From Chromera velia (Eukaryota > Sar > Chromeraceae): DNA of 51,436 nt. Of this stretch, positions 10,857-23,000 are shown piece by piece. The position numbers were made by a program, and so were the translations under genes. How positions within the stretch are numbered: position 1 is the first letter of the stretch; each line of letters begins with the position of its first letter. The notes below the pieces were generated by a model, which had not been told where the DNA came from, did no database searches, and saw only the letters and a list, made by a program, of their open reading frames with translations. The stretch lies in contig JAHBMJ010004821.1 of assembly GCA_018398765.1 (NCBI GenBank), positions 25,001 through 76,436 of the forward strand, read 5' to 3'.

Positions 10857-11872
10857 CAGAGGACACAGAGACGGAGAGGAGAGACCGTGTTCCTGCCTGC
10901 CTGCCTGTCTTCCTGCTTGCTTAGCTGTGATCCTTCCTTCCTTTCTCTTGCCAGTACTCGGCCGCTGCCTGACCGTAGTAAGTGATCTCGTAAATCTTCT
11001 CCCTGTTGAGCATTTTATTCTTCTCGAGGTCTCCCTTGAAGAGGCCCTTGCTGCGTGCGACCACGTTTCCCCCTCCTGAAATCAAATTTAAAGAGATACA
11101 GGCATGAAGGCACCTTTGCATCTTTGTTTATTAGGAATAAAATTGGGTACATGCACGCCATGACTGTCACCGTCCACCAGGTGGGATAGGGAGTCAATCG
11201 GGGAAGAACGAGAGTCTGAGAGGGGGGGGAGGGCAGAGGCCAGAGAGACAATTGAGGAATAAAGAGTTGACGTGCATCTCGACACACATCCTGGAGGATT
11301 ACTACAGCCAGTTACATGTTTTGGGTTTTCTTTCTCCCCACCGAAAGATCACTGCCCAGGAAACTCTCGATTGTCTCGTGAGCCGAATAGCACAAAAATA
11401 TTCGTCACCGCCCAAAAGCCTCTCCTGCTCACAGACTCTCAAGCATTCCTGCCCACCCCGATATGCTAATCTGCCTACCGGCGTGACAAGCAACACAATT
11501 TTTCGTGAAGGCGTCCTCTCCCTTTCTCAAGTCGGCCGCGAAAGCGGGAGACGGCTCGAACGCAGACAGCCGAAACCTGGAGGCAAGACCCCCAAGGGCA
11601 CTGCCAGGCGACTTGGTCCTTTGCGATCCTAGCTCTGAGGGCCAAAGTTGCACGGATTGCTGTTGAGTTGAGGGGATATCAGGTGCAGTTGTGACAACGA
11701 CGTCTCTGGTGTTGCTGGAGACGGTGGGAGTGACTGGTGTTGTTGCAACAGGGGACGGTTGTTGTGAGGCATCGAAGGGGACGACAAAGAGGGGAACACG
11801 GAGAGTCAGGCGAGCAAACGCAAAGTGACTCTGCAGGAGAAGAGACAGGACTTTTACCGCAGAGGTCCGCAT
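8304..11872 (-). CDS. Cytochrome c6A-like plastid lumen cytochrome, four exons
   Basis: Exons (minus): 11872-11479, 11075-10974, 9851-9802 and 8387-8304. All junctions are GT-AG and phase-consistent, giving about 209 aa. MRTSAVKVLSLLLQSHFAFA is a signal peptide, followed by a transit-like Ser/Thr/Pro region and a thylakoid-type site (SPAFA|ADL), as expected for a complex plastid. The mature domain is about 97 aa, with heme motif CVACH and Met ligand in GVMPGYG. It ends in NNGW, like c6 proteins. Two features point to c6A rather than ordinary c6. The loop after the Met ligand has a C-x5-C pair (CKPQRMC). The segment KIYEITYYGKG has Ile where c6 has a conserved Gln and c6A has Val. c6 normally carries electrons from cytochrome b6f to photosystem I. 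c6A has a lower potential, and its role is debated (lumen thiol oxidation or regulation). Introns of 403, 1122 and 1414 bp are full of GA and CTGT repeats. Confidence 0.9.
9459..9705. repeat. CTGT/CTAT/CTGC microsatellite in cytochrome intron 3
   Basis: About 245 bp of near-pure CTGT units with CTAT and CTGC variants. Open frames through it encode only Cys-Leu-Ser repeats and are not genes. Confidence 0.9.
10249..10350. repeat. GA and GGGA repeats in cytochrome intron 2
   Basis: A (GA)n run followed by (GGGA)n; a second (GA)n lies at 10611-10637 and (ACAG)n at 10821-10855. On the coding (minus) strand the GA runs read as pyrimidine tracts. Confidence 0.9.
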
Positions 11873-12144
11873 GATCGACGCTTGCCAGTGTGCCCGGGGG
11901 GCTGGAAGAGAGGCGGGTAGACGGCTGGGCCGAAACAACGGTTGGTCGCCCTCGCAAACACGTACAATTGTCCTTCAAAGTCCTGAGCTCTCAGCACAAG
12001 ATGGGCGTTGGAAGCTCTGTGGGAACGTCAAGTCTGGATGATCGAGAGATGCTGAGAATTGTTGAAATCGATTCATCATGAGTCATATATATATCGAATC
12101 GTATTATTATCGATTGAGACTTCGTCTCTTCATTATAATTGCCA

Positions 12145-12235
12145 TTAATTGGCTGCCCCGCGCGCGCGGCCCCGGCCGCGGCGCGGCGCGCGGGCGGGCG
12201 GGCTGCAAAAAGCACATGCATGCATGCAGCTCTCA
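12145..12235. promoter_or_regulatory. Divergent promoter region: CG island plus TGCATGCATGCATG
   Basis: ATTAATTGG is followed by a 50-bp block of CGCG and GGCCGCGG steps and then ATGCATGCATGCAG. It lies between the (-) cytochrome start (11872) and the first identified exon of the (+) LRR gene. The same components occur at 23.5 and 49.2 kb. I infer a shared bidirectional promoter. TGCATGCA is a known ApiAP2 recognition motif in Apicomplexa, but binding here is untested. Confidence 0.5.
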
Positions 12236-13103
12236 GCGGAGTTCTGAAATGATAATCTGCATCACGAAGCAGACCCATACACAGCCACCCTTGAGTTGCA
12301 TAGGCGGTGCAGTCATTTCATGTCGTGAGACATACTGTACTCGAACACCTAGGTTCCTGGTAGTTCCTGGTCAACAGGGAAAGGGGACCACTCCATTGTG
12401 AAACTGCGTGCAAAACGACTGACCTTTGTTCTGCAAGCTGACCCCGTGTCGAATTGCGTGCAGAGACCCACCGAGTCGGAGAATAAGCGAACGTTCTGGT
12501 CCGTCACGTAGCTGTTTCATGCGCACTTCCGTTTGCGTGAGCGTGACCCCTCTGCGAATCTGCATTGCATTGCATTTCTTTTCCGCTTCTCCGAAGATTC
12601 ATGCACCTACCTCCTTTCCATGCATGTCCAAGGTCCGACATGGTCCGACGCCGTACATGCGAGGAAAATACCAATAAATCCACCACCGACATTCCCATCA
12701 CTATCGCTGAATCATCGATTTTCTGAGTCCCTCCTTCAAGGATATTTAAAAGTGATACATAACGAATGCTGCGTGGGGTTGTTCATGCAGTGTCATGAAA
12801 GATGAATGTATCTTCCGGCACATTCACACTAATCCGCGTGCATCAATCCGAATCCAGACTGTGAGCTTTTCACTCTGTCAATTTTTCCTGAATAATCTCA
12901 GCTCTCTGTCCGAGGAGTGCGGTTTCTGTTTATGCAAGATATATACGTACAAAACGGGTCAACACGGTTCAATGCCGTCTGCTGCAGGTTGCGTCCTGTT
13001 TCCCAGTGCGAATATGTTCTACGGGTATGTGTGCATGTGTTTTTCGTGACACATCTCCCCCTGCTATCATATATATTGGCGCTCTTTCCTCGATCCACTG
13101 CAG

Positions 13104-13982
13104 GAGACCCCCCGATCGATCTTCCAGAGATGCCTCCCGAGAGGGTCGCCTCGAGGGAAGACCTGAGCACTTCTGCGCTCAGGGCAGTGTTCACCCACAC
13201 CGTTGAGTCTCCAAAGGTACGCATTCATATTTTTTAATGCAAAGCAAATAAAGCTCTTCCCTCTCCGTTGGTCCGGCCACCCAGTTAGGGCGTAGGTCGA
13301 TGCATGGGTTGGATTGTTGCTTGGCTCTTCCGCTTCTTGTTCCAGAAGCCGCTTAGCTTTCGCTTCTGCATACTGTGTGAAGTCCTTCCCTCAAGCAGGT
13401 TCTTGCTCTCTTCCATCTTCCTTCTATTCTTGCAGCTGGTTTCAGAAATGGTCTCGCAGAAAGAGAGCTTCGCGACCGGATGGCTCGTCCTGCAGTTCAT
13501 CAAACGAGTCAGTCAGTCACTCAGACGCACGCAAAAACAAACAAGAAGACAAAAAGATTTGCATTCCAGCTTCCATGCTTACACGGTACAGCACGAGAAA
13601 GAAAGGGCTTCCATGTATGATGTCCCTTAGGGTTCGACAGAAGAGCAGAGAGAAAGCAAGAAGCAAGATCGATCAAAGAGAGAATCATGTGAGCTGGCGA
13701 AAGAGAAATGGAAGAGACATAAAGTCTAGACCACCTCTCTCAAATGTCATTGACAGAAAGAAAGATAAGCAGGGACGAAGAAGGGTTCAGGGGAGAAAAA
13801 CAATTATTTTGTTTCTGCATGATCGACACACGATTTCTATCCTTGTTAGTGCAGGAGGAAGTCCCGTTGCCCTTCCCCACGTTAGATCTTTCAGGTCCGT
13901 CTCTGGAATTCTTTTTTGGTTTCGCTTTGTTAGTTGACAGTGAGGAGGGGAGAAATCTTGCAATGGTGGATACACACACGCA

Positions 13983-14051
<69 letters not shown>

Positions 14052-14261
14052 AGAGACAGAGAGACAGAGAGACAGAGAGACAGAGAGAGAGTGGAGGGGG
14101 CGGACAGTCTAAATAAACATGAGGAACGAATTGGTGCCCCCAAAAAAGAAGCCAATGAGTAAAGCAGCTGTGTGTGTCTACGATTTTCGCAGCACATGTG
14201 CATTATCCAATATGTTGTCTGTGCATGCATATCCATTCGCTTGTTTCTGGACACACGCGCT

Positions 14262-14323
<62 letters not shown>

Positions 14324-15016
14324 CTTTTCGAACAGTTCAAGGAAGTTGCGTATTCTTATGTCCTCACTTCCTGAGGGTCCAAATTTTCCGGGGACTCTCA
14401 AAGCTGGTATGTCACTGCACTTGTGTCGCTAGCTGCACGGATGTGATGTCTCATCTCTCTCTGGCTACAGAAGGATTTTGGTTTCTTCCTGTCTCCCCAC
14501 CTGTCCCTAGCCTTCTCTCACCCCTCTCTGCTTGGAATCTTTCTCTCTTAGTGTGTGCGCCACTTGCTCCTCTTGCTGTCTGAAACTTCAGTGGAACAAC
14601 AGAAGAGGACATTTTGACGTTCCCTGCTCCTTCCTTCCTTCCTTCCTTCCTTCCTTCTTTTTCGGGAAGTGCAGGCGAATCGGTTTGCATGGGCTCCTCC
14701 TTGTTCGTTCTCAACCGCTTTCTTCGGCAGGGAGCGGCTTGTGTCTCGCTGAAGACGTTAAATCTCTTTCGTCAGCAGTTTTTTTTTAGAAGCTTGTTTT
14801 GGAATGACTCCTTCTCGATCGAAGGACTCTCTTTGAGAACCATCCCTCGGGGGTGTAGGGAAACATGATCAAGCTCCCCCCGTCTTTTGTTGCACGTGTC
14901 GGTCTACCTGAAAAGAACGAAGAGAAACAACAAACCACGTGGAGCCTGTTTGTCAATTTCATTTGCCTCTTTAAGAAAAAAGATTTGTCTATCTGTGCAT
15001 CCCCACCCCCTCTCTA

Positions 15017-15047
<31 letters not shown>

Positions 15048-15274
15048 AAGAAAAAGACAGAACAGCTGGGCGCTCTTCTGTGTTTGGGATGGCCGCCAGG
15101 CAAAAGACATGCAGCCTCTCTGATTGTCTGCCTGCAGAATGCGGACTGAGCGACTCTGCGGGCGCAACGCTTTTCCATTCTCTTCCACCCGAGTTGGAAC
15201 ATCTGCATTTGAACGGTGGGAGTGAGGCAGGGAAGGAATTTGGATTCTTTCTGTCCGTCTGTCATTCCGATTCG

Positions 15275-15354
<80 letters not shown>

Positions 15355-18066
15355 ATTGCTTTATTATTATTCATAATAGAAGGCCCTCGTAGATGCCGAC
15401 TTAATTTCTGGATTGATGCTGCGTGTGCAGATGCATTTGACCTCAGACCTCCCTCGATCCCTGCCTCCATTCGTTCTGTTTCCCTGTCCTTCTCTCTTCC
15501 GTGCGTTTCCGCCCTCTTGGTTCTCATTCAACAAATTTCCTCCTTGCACACAGTGGCTGGAAACATCATGGAATGAGTCTTTTATAAGACAGGAACACGG
15601 TGAGGAACTTTTTGGAAACGCGGCACAGCAATACGGACGATGAATGAATGAATGCAGGCAACCGGCTCCGGTCGCAGAGCATGGAGGCCCTCCGCTCTGC
15701 ATTTGCCGGGGGGACCCTCTCGAAGCTGGAGGGTCTGAATGTGAGTGACAACCCTCTGGGCAAAGTTGGAGTGGCAACGCTGGCTCGGGGTCTGTCTGCT
15801 TCACCACAACCGCTTTCCCTGAACACTCTTCGACTGAGTGACACAGCAGCAAAGTCAGATGGGGTGATAGCACTCAGTAGGCCTTTAAAAGAAGGAAAAA
15901 CGCCGTCTCTGCAAGACCTTCGGCTGGCTTGCAACAGTGTGGGGGCACAGGGTGTTGCTTGCCTGGGAGAGGCAGTGGGAGCAGGAACGCTATCTTCTCT
16001 AAAGATTCTGGTTTTGAAAGATAATCACATTGCAAAGAAATCCGTTAACGGTGCGTGGGACTTTTCTGGTCTTTTTGTCCATTTGTCCAACGACTTTGCT
16101 GCGTTAGAGGAGCTCGACTTGAGCTTCAACTCCCTCAGGGGCCCCGAGGGTGATGACAATTTAGTTGGGCCCCGGCCTGCTTTTCTGATCGGCGAGGCAC
16201 TTTCAAAAGGTCGATTGTCTGCAGTGCGTAGGCTGATAATTGTATTCATGTATGTCCGACAGGGAGATGGGCATAGCATCATCAGTGCTCTTGGAGCAGG
16301 CAAAACCCCCAACGTTGAAGTCCTCCATCTCCCCCGACTAGACCCGTCCTGCAGCCAGGAAGTTGCATCTGTCATGAATTCTGGTCACCTGGCTCAGCTG
16401 AGAGAGCTGGCTTTGAACAATCAAGAGTCTGTGGGATGTGGTGTTGTGGCACGCAGCATCGCAAAAGGCGGTGCTCCCTCACTGCGAAGCCTGACTATCA
16501 GAATGGAGGACCCGGATGGAGATGTGGAAATGACTTTGAATGGGATGACAGAGGCATTGAGGGGGGGGCACTTGAAGTCCCTCGAAGAAATGGAATTACA
16601 GCTCATTGCTGTGAACGATTCTATGCCACAAACACCAATGGCGAATTTTGGAAGAGCCCTCGGGAAGGCATCTTGTCTTCGTAGACTCTCCCCCTCTCCT
16701 TCCTGTCGTGGGATGAAAACCCCTACGTGGGTGTGGGAGGGATCGCAGAGGGTTTGAGGGGTCTTGTGTCCCTTCAGGACCTCTCTCTTGACATTTCCAA
16801 TTTTACTGAGGAAGGATCAGGATTCAAGGAATTGGGGGAAGTATTGAGCACCGGCAAAGTGCCGTCTCTGCGTAAGTTGGCTCTCAGTGGTGGACCCACG
16901 AACACGTTTCTGCGTTTGTTTGAAGGGTTTATGTCCGGATCCCTTCCCCCCAACGCTCTGGTAGATCTAAAATTTCCTGAGGGTCCCTTACATAACCTGA
17001 GGGGAGAGAGCCTAGGAAGAGGGTTGGCGTCCGTCATTCGTGCCCAAAAGATCCCGGGCTTACGCAAGATAGAGATTCACAATAGCACCAATGAATCTCC
17101 ATTCGAGGAAGAGGGGGTGTGAGAAATGGGTGAGGCATTGACTCATTTGGGTTCTTCAAGTTCTGTTTGTCTTCCAGCCTTTGAGGAGCTGATCCTTCAT
17201 GCAGATATCCTCCACGTACATGACGACGACAATCCCATTCCCGCTGTGGGCCAGTCTGTGGCAAGTCTCTTTGAGGGTATAGCGTCAGGTCATGGATCGC
17301 TTCCTGCCCTTCACACCGTGCGCATCGTCGGAAACGACAGAACGGACATTGCTGTTGCTTGTAGCGTTGCCACCTGCATCCTGAAGAGCAAGCTCCCCCA
17401 GCTTCGAGACTTACACTTCTGCTCCCCCCTTCTCCTCACACGAGAGGGTATGCAAACCTTCGCAACCGCACTCTGCTCACACACTGTGAAGACTTTACGG
17501 AGTTTGACCTTGGAGAAAGCCGAAACAGAGGACACCCCCGAAGACAGAACAGCCGAGGTTGATCAGATGCAAGAAATTGCAGCTGCTCTCAGTTTCGGTC
17601 AGTTGACTGGCCTACAAGAACTCAGCCTAGTCGGACCTCTCTTTTCACAAGGCCTCTCCGCGTTGACCGTCGGGTTGGCCAGTGGAAAGCTCCCGTCTCT
17701 TCGATTGCTCGAGCTGCCGGAGTACCCCTGGGAAATGGTGAAGCGACGTCCGCTCTCTGCCAAGCTCTCTCTGCAGAGAAACTGCCACAATTACGACATC
17801 TGAAACTCGGCAGAGCGACCGACGACGCCCTCCAGAAGTTGACAGAAGCGTGGGGTGACCAGGCTGCATTTCCCCCCCCCTTAGAGAGCCTAGATCTCTC
17901 TGGATCCTCTGTTGGAGATAAAGGAGTGGTGGCTCTAGCGGCACTGGTTGAAAATGGCAGATTACCCTTTTTGTGGGACGTGCAGCTTGGGAATGCAGGA
18001 GAATCCAAAGTGCAAAAAAGTGTGACAGCAGTATTAAAAACTGTTTTCCCTCATAGCTCTACTTGA
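13104..18066 (+). CDS. Leucine-rich repeat (RNI-like) protein, interrupted frame, 5' end unresolved
   Basis: Phase-consistent exons: 13104-13216, 13436-13511, 14323-14406, 15138-15215 and 15658-18066. The first must be joined at phase 1 to an upstream exon I could not place. From 15138 on the protein is ribonuclease-inhibitor-type LRRs, with units such as G.LSKLEGLNVSDNPLG..GVATLARGL recurring every 28-45 residues. The large last exon is broken three times. Near 16,690 the frame shifts in a C5 run; TGA stands in frame at 17120-17122; the frame shifts again near 17,733 in a C4 run. The LRR pattern continues across each break. The ending FPHSST-stop at 18066 looks natural. Either this is a young pseudogene or the assembly has homopolymer errors. 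LRR folds bind proteins; no specific partner can be read. Confidence 0.7.
13985..14092. repeat. (CA)n(GA)n(GACA)n compound microsatellite
   Basis: Lies in the LRR gene intron 13512-14322 as CA, then GA, then GACA repeats. It is the reverse complement in type of the (CT)n(GT)n acceptor tract that follows at 14262. Confidence 0.9.
14262..14322 (+). repeat. (CT)n(GT)nCAG tract forming a 3' splice site
   Basis: A CT run, then a GT run, then CAG directly before the LRR exon at 14323. The same architecture precedes RagA exon 7 on the other strand (19494-19452). Confidence 0.8.
15279..15352 (+). repeat. (CT)n microsatellite in LRR intron
   Basis: About 70 bp of CT with three CTTTCT interruptions, inside the intron 15216-15657. 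A (GAATGAAT)GCAG acceptor at 15641-15657 closes that intron. Confidence 0.9.
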
Positions 18067-19356
18067 AGAATGTTAGAAGATGATTACCTGGAATGACTTA
18101 AACGGTGCAATTCCACGGTGGTGTTGTGGCTTGCGCCAAACTTTTAATTGTTTTTTAGTTTATCATTGATGTACGCAAATTTAGATGCAAATATAAAACT
18201 TAAAAGCTAGCTTCTGACTCACGCTCTGAGGATCTCATCTATGATCTCAATCATCTCATTCTTTTTGAATGACTTTCATGTGGGTATATCTGGGTTCGAT
18301 TCTTAAAAGGATTTCGTCATTATTTTTTTTATGTGGCGCTTCTAGTTTGATAAAGATGATGATCAAGTTTCCTCTAACCTATAATTCAATAATTTTTTAA
18401 TTCTATTCTTGACCGTTTCCCTTATAAAGCCTGAGCTTTATACTCTAAGTTATAATATCATATAGTGTAACATTGGTGTTGAGCCACTAGGAGGGTATCT
18501 TTTACTAGGAGATATGGTTGCTAGGAGATATCCTAGGAGATATCAGATATGATATTTAACCCTAGTATTTGACAGTAATTTTGACCTCTGAAGCCGCGGA
18601 AGCTTCTAGCTGCGCATGGCCCTAAACATGACCCCTGTCAGTCTAAATTGGTATGCATGCATGCGTTTGCGTAGTATCAATGCGTACCGCAGCGTACGTA
18701 CTGTTTTCGGATATTTTCGGATATGTCATAGCCTTGAAAATGTTTATGCATCATATTCTAGAACGTATTGCACATGCAGCCAGCAACAGTGCAACAATGC
18801 CGTCTGAAGCCCGTCTCATTGTATTCAAATTAATAATGATTCAATTTCTATTCTCATATACGCTAGCTCGTACATAATCCCAATACAACTGGAAGGTGTA
18901 TCAATTCTCTGTACTAAAATTCCCAAAGACCTAAGCTTTGCTTATATAAAATAGTGCTTAAAAATTTATTAAATTTATAATGTCATCATATGTCATCATC
19001 ATCATCATACGCCATCGCCATTGGCCCATAGCAGGCCTCTAGCGTTCGGCAAGTCACGACATGTAAGGCAGATTGTTAAAGTTTAATAACATCTGTACGT
19101 TAACCTACTACGTTTCAATATAGTAAGAGCTTATCAAGAAGTTCGGATGGCTCTTCATTACTGATCATGAATGAAAGTAAGCTTAAACAAGAAACATGAT
19201 GCTCTTATCGTTTTATCTCATGATTCTCATTGTCTAGAGGACTAAAAGGAAACTTTTGATCCACTGGACATTAATGTTACATCAAAAGTTACTCTAACTT
19301 TCATAGGTCGGCTTCGAAACTTAAAATGAACTCAATTTTTACATGGCGGTACACGG
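18067..19356. other. AT-rich convergent intergenic region, no gene seen
   Basis: Lies between the 3' ends of the LRR gene (+) and RagA (-). It is AT-rich with a few short direct repeats such as ctaggagatat near 18,505-18,545. No coding or RNA signal could be supported. Confidence 0.6.
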
Positions 19357-19458
19357 CTACAACGAGACCCCGTGCTCCATGCTCTCTGCAATCCGCTCGA
19401 AGTGTTCCCTGGCACCATCAATGTTCACCAACGTGGCGGCATGCGGAATTTCTGCACA

Positions 19459-19495
<37 letters not shown>

Positions 19496-20006
19496 CCGGA
19501 GAGAGGGGGATTGCACAAACTTCCTTCCTCTATTTTCTGCCCCGCCTTTGCATTCATTTATTTATTTTTTTGTCTGTCTCTCTCCTTTCCTTCCTCGTTC
19601 CCTCCCTCCTACTCTTTGATAGGCAGATTGACAAATAAATGAACGAATGAAGGAATACTTATCCATTCATCCTCTTTTATGTTGCCTGGCCAGAGGTGCC
19701 CTTCCCTTCCCCCCCCCGCCTCTGCAGCCTGAGGGGACGACATCGGAGGGAGAAAAAAGATAGACGCAAAGTCGCCATTCTCCTCTCTTAGCTCGGTCTC
19801 TGTAGACAGTCAGTCCATCTCCCTCCCTTCCCACTTTCTTTTGATGCACTTCTGAAGAGATCAAAGAACCCATTGATCGACAGATTAGAAGGAAGAGAAA
19901 GAAGGCGGGAAACGTCCTCTCTCGATCGACAGGCGACCGCCCCCTTCCATTTTCTCTTTCTTTCTCGCTGTCTCTCTGTCTGTCTGTCTGTCTGTCTCTC
20001 TTTCTC

Positions 20007-20037
<31 letters not shown>

Positions 20038-23000
20038 GTGCGCGTATGTGTGAGTGTCCGCATCCGGACAGGCGGAGAGAAAGGCAGGAATGGAGGGACG
20101 GAGCGAGCAAAGGTTTTATTTGATTTTCATAGAAAGGATGGACGGACGAAGACCCATGGAGGGATGCTTTGAGTGCATGTATGTCTCTCTACGAAAAACT
20201 CTTGGTCCCTCCTTGATTGTCCTGGGCCTTTCTTGACTGTCAAGTGCCACATGGGGCTCTGTAGAATGTTTTGACAGTCTCGAGAAGTGTAAAGAACCAA
20301 GAACGAAAGAAGAAGACGAAGAAGAAACCTGCCAACGAACGTGCACTCACTCCCTCACCCACCCCTGTCGGAAGTGATGACCATGACGTATGTGTTGTGG
20401 GTGAACTTTTCGATCACGGCCGTGAAGGAAGCTTGATGGACAGTCAGGGACTCAAAGTTGGCCTGCAGGCTTTCTTTCAAGCAGTCTTTTTTTTGCCAGC
20501 AGGATTGATGGATTAATTTCCTCAGTTGAGTTAAAATTCATTCTGTACGTCGGGCGGTTAAGACAGAAAAAGGGGAGGGAGAGAGACGAACGGGGTTGGT
20601 TGAGTGAAGGGATTGAAGGGCGGATTCAAACAACAAAAGGAGCAAGAAGGGAGGGAACGGGAAGAAAAGGAAAGGAAAAAATTGGAAACAAAAGAGATAG
20701 AACATTGCAGTCCTGCGAGGGACAGCGAGATGAAGTGAAGGAGAGTGAAGGAGAAAAGGGAAAGACACCCACATGTACACAGACACACATGAAGACAGGG
20801 GAGAAAGAAATAGAACCACACCACAAGATAGAAAGAACGTGAAAAGGCGACGAACGACTACAAGCCAATTTGAGGCAGTCCTTAAATTCCACTTTTTGAA
20901 ACATTGAAAATCACTCTGCTGGCTGCACTATGCAAGCACTTCAGCTGACGCACTCACGTTTGACTTTCCGCACGTGAGTTTGAATTGCTTTGCGATGTTC
21001 GAAATTTTCTCGAACCGGTGGGGGTCCTTATTGGCCTTCCGGGTGGCGTGGCTGATCACCTGAAGGGACGACGGAAGAGAGGAAGGAAGGAAGGAAGGAA
21101 GGAAGGAAGGAAGGAGGGAGGGAGGGAGGGGAGGAAAAAGGAGACAGGGGAAAGAAGCCACGCCGGGTTTTCATACTGTGACACAAGAAGAGGCCAGCAA
21201 ACCAACGCCCCTCACTCAGGTGGGGGAGATGGTGGGAAGTTAAAGGCTCGTGCAATCTGGGAGAAAAAGAAACCGCGAAGGCGGCCTCTTCTGCTCTTTT
21301 TGGTTGAGCAAACGGACAGCCCGGTGAACGTCAACGGAAAGTGCCCCCCAAAAAAGTAGGAGAAAGCTCTGTGGAGTCTCACCAACACGTGACTCCAAAA
21401 GAAGGGGACCAGTTCAGAGAAAGCATCGAATGATGAAACAAACACGCCATGCACTGGATTTAATTAACTCACAAGGAAAGTTGACTTCTCGAACAAGACG
21501 ACCTCATCTGCCTCACAGGCCTCGCAGAAGTGCCGCAGATGCTGTTCAAGAACCGACACGTTCGGAACCAGAATGTAAACAATCTCGGACCTGGGGGAGA
21601 TAGACACAGAGTTCGACGAAACAAAAAGCAGAAGGAAAGAAGGAAGGAAACCGTCAGGGAAAGAAAGGACGAAGAAAAGGGAGACAAGCACAGCCAGCCA
21701 GTCTACATTTTTCGTCTCGTCTCCCTCATTCCAGTCTCCTTATTCGTTCGTTTCCTCTCTGTCCCCTTTCCAGGTTTTTTTCACATCATTATAAACTTTC
21801 CTTCTTCAATTTATGCTCAACTTCAAAGTATGTCCAACTGCATCTGTGCTCTCTTTTCTTGCATGTTCTTTTTCTATCATATCTACACACTTCCGACAAA
21901 CAGCAAAGTCCCCCACAATCGTCGCACTCACTCCCCGACACACAACCACCCGAGGCTCCTTCCCGCTGGCTCAACGGGGCGCCTTGCGACAAAGAATCTC
22001 CACCTTCCCCCATCCCTACCCACCCACCCACCACGCTTTGAACAGCGTCTCATCCCAGATTGAAGTTCCGAAGCAGTCAATCTGGAGGCCGTCAGAGAGT
22101 CTCCTGAGGAAAAACAAAGAGACAGAGACTCTCAGACTAAAAGAGTGAGTGCGGATGCCTCAACCAAGAAACAGTCAGACCTTTCTTCCTTGTGTTTGTC
22201 TTCGGAAAACAAAAAGAGAAAAAAACGCCAGTCGGATGAACAGAGCAGAAATCAATCCTTTTCGACTAGCATACACAAAAAGGCAGGCTGGCAGAGCTAG
22301 ACGCATACAGCCGAACCAATACGCACATTCTGACATCATTTGGCTCTCTCTGACACAGGCAGACGGAATCTGTGAACTTTGTCTTTCCACCGACGCACGC
22401 AGAGTTCTGTCTGACCCATGCCGGACCTCCCTAGCTGACATGCATTCCGGCCTTCGGCCTTCTTAGAGGCCTCTTACTCCGATCCGTCACATGGTCTAAC
22501 AACAAATGGATGCAATTGGTTTACCAACAAAAGGATTCCATCAATCAATCAAACAAACAACCAACCTGCACTCCCTCTCATAGGTCTCGTACACTCTCGG
22601 TCTGTCTTGTTCTCTGACAAGGTCCAGTTTGTGCACGAGAACGAAGATCTTCGCGTGAGGGGAGAACTGCTTGATGGACTCGATGGTGTTCCTGAAGTAA
22701 TTGAAGTCCTTCTCCGTCTCCTTCTGAATGGGCCGTGACTCTGCCACGCCGAGACCCGGGCTTCCGTTCACACCCAGGACGTAAATCAAAACTTCAGCCC
22801 CTCTGAAAATGTGCTCTCGTTGGGACTCGAAGTAATTCTCCATGAAAATGTCCTGCACACAAACAGGCAGACAGACAGAAAGACAGGCAGTAATTCTCCA
22901 GCACAGACGAGACAGGTCAAAGAGATACCCAGTGAATCACGCACATTTACAGTCAAGGTCCCGCGCAAACCTACTTACTTGTCCTCCACAGTCCCAGAGA

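Noticed and set aside
9979-10924. Plus-strand frames of about 255 codons rich in Arg-Glu-Gly
   Set aside because: GA/GGGA microsatellite in cytochrome intron 2; no conserved residues.
11302-11632. Plus frame opposite cytochrome exon 1
   Set aside because: The minus strand carries the heme motif, signal peptide and phase-correct splice sites; this frame has none.
17114-17177. Short intron GTGTGAG...CTTCCAG removing the LRR in-frame TGA
   Set aside because: The join is out of phase with the next LRR, and the removed stretch (EMGEALTHLG) fits the repeat consensus.
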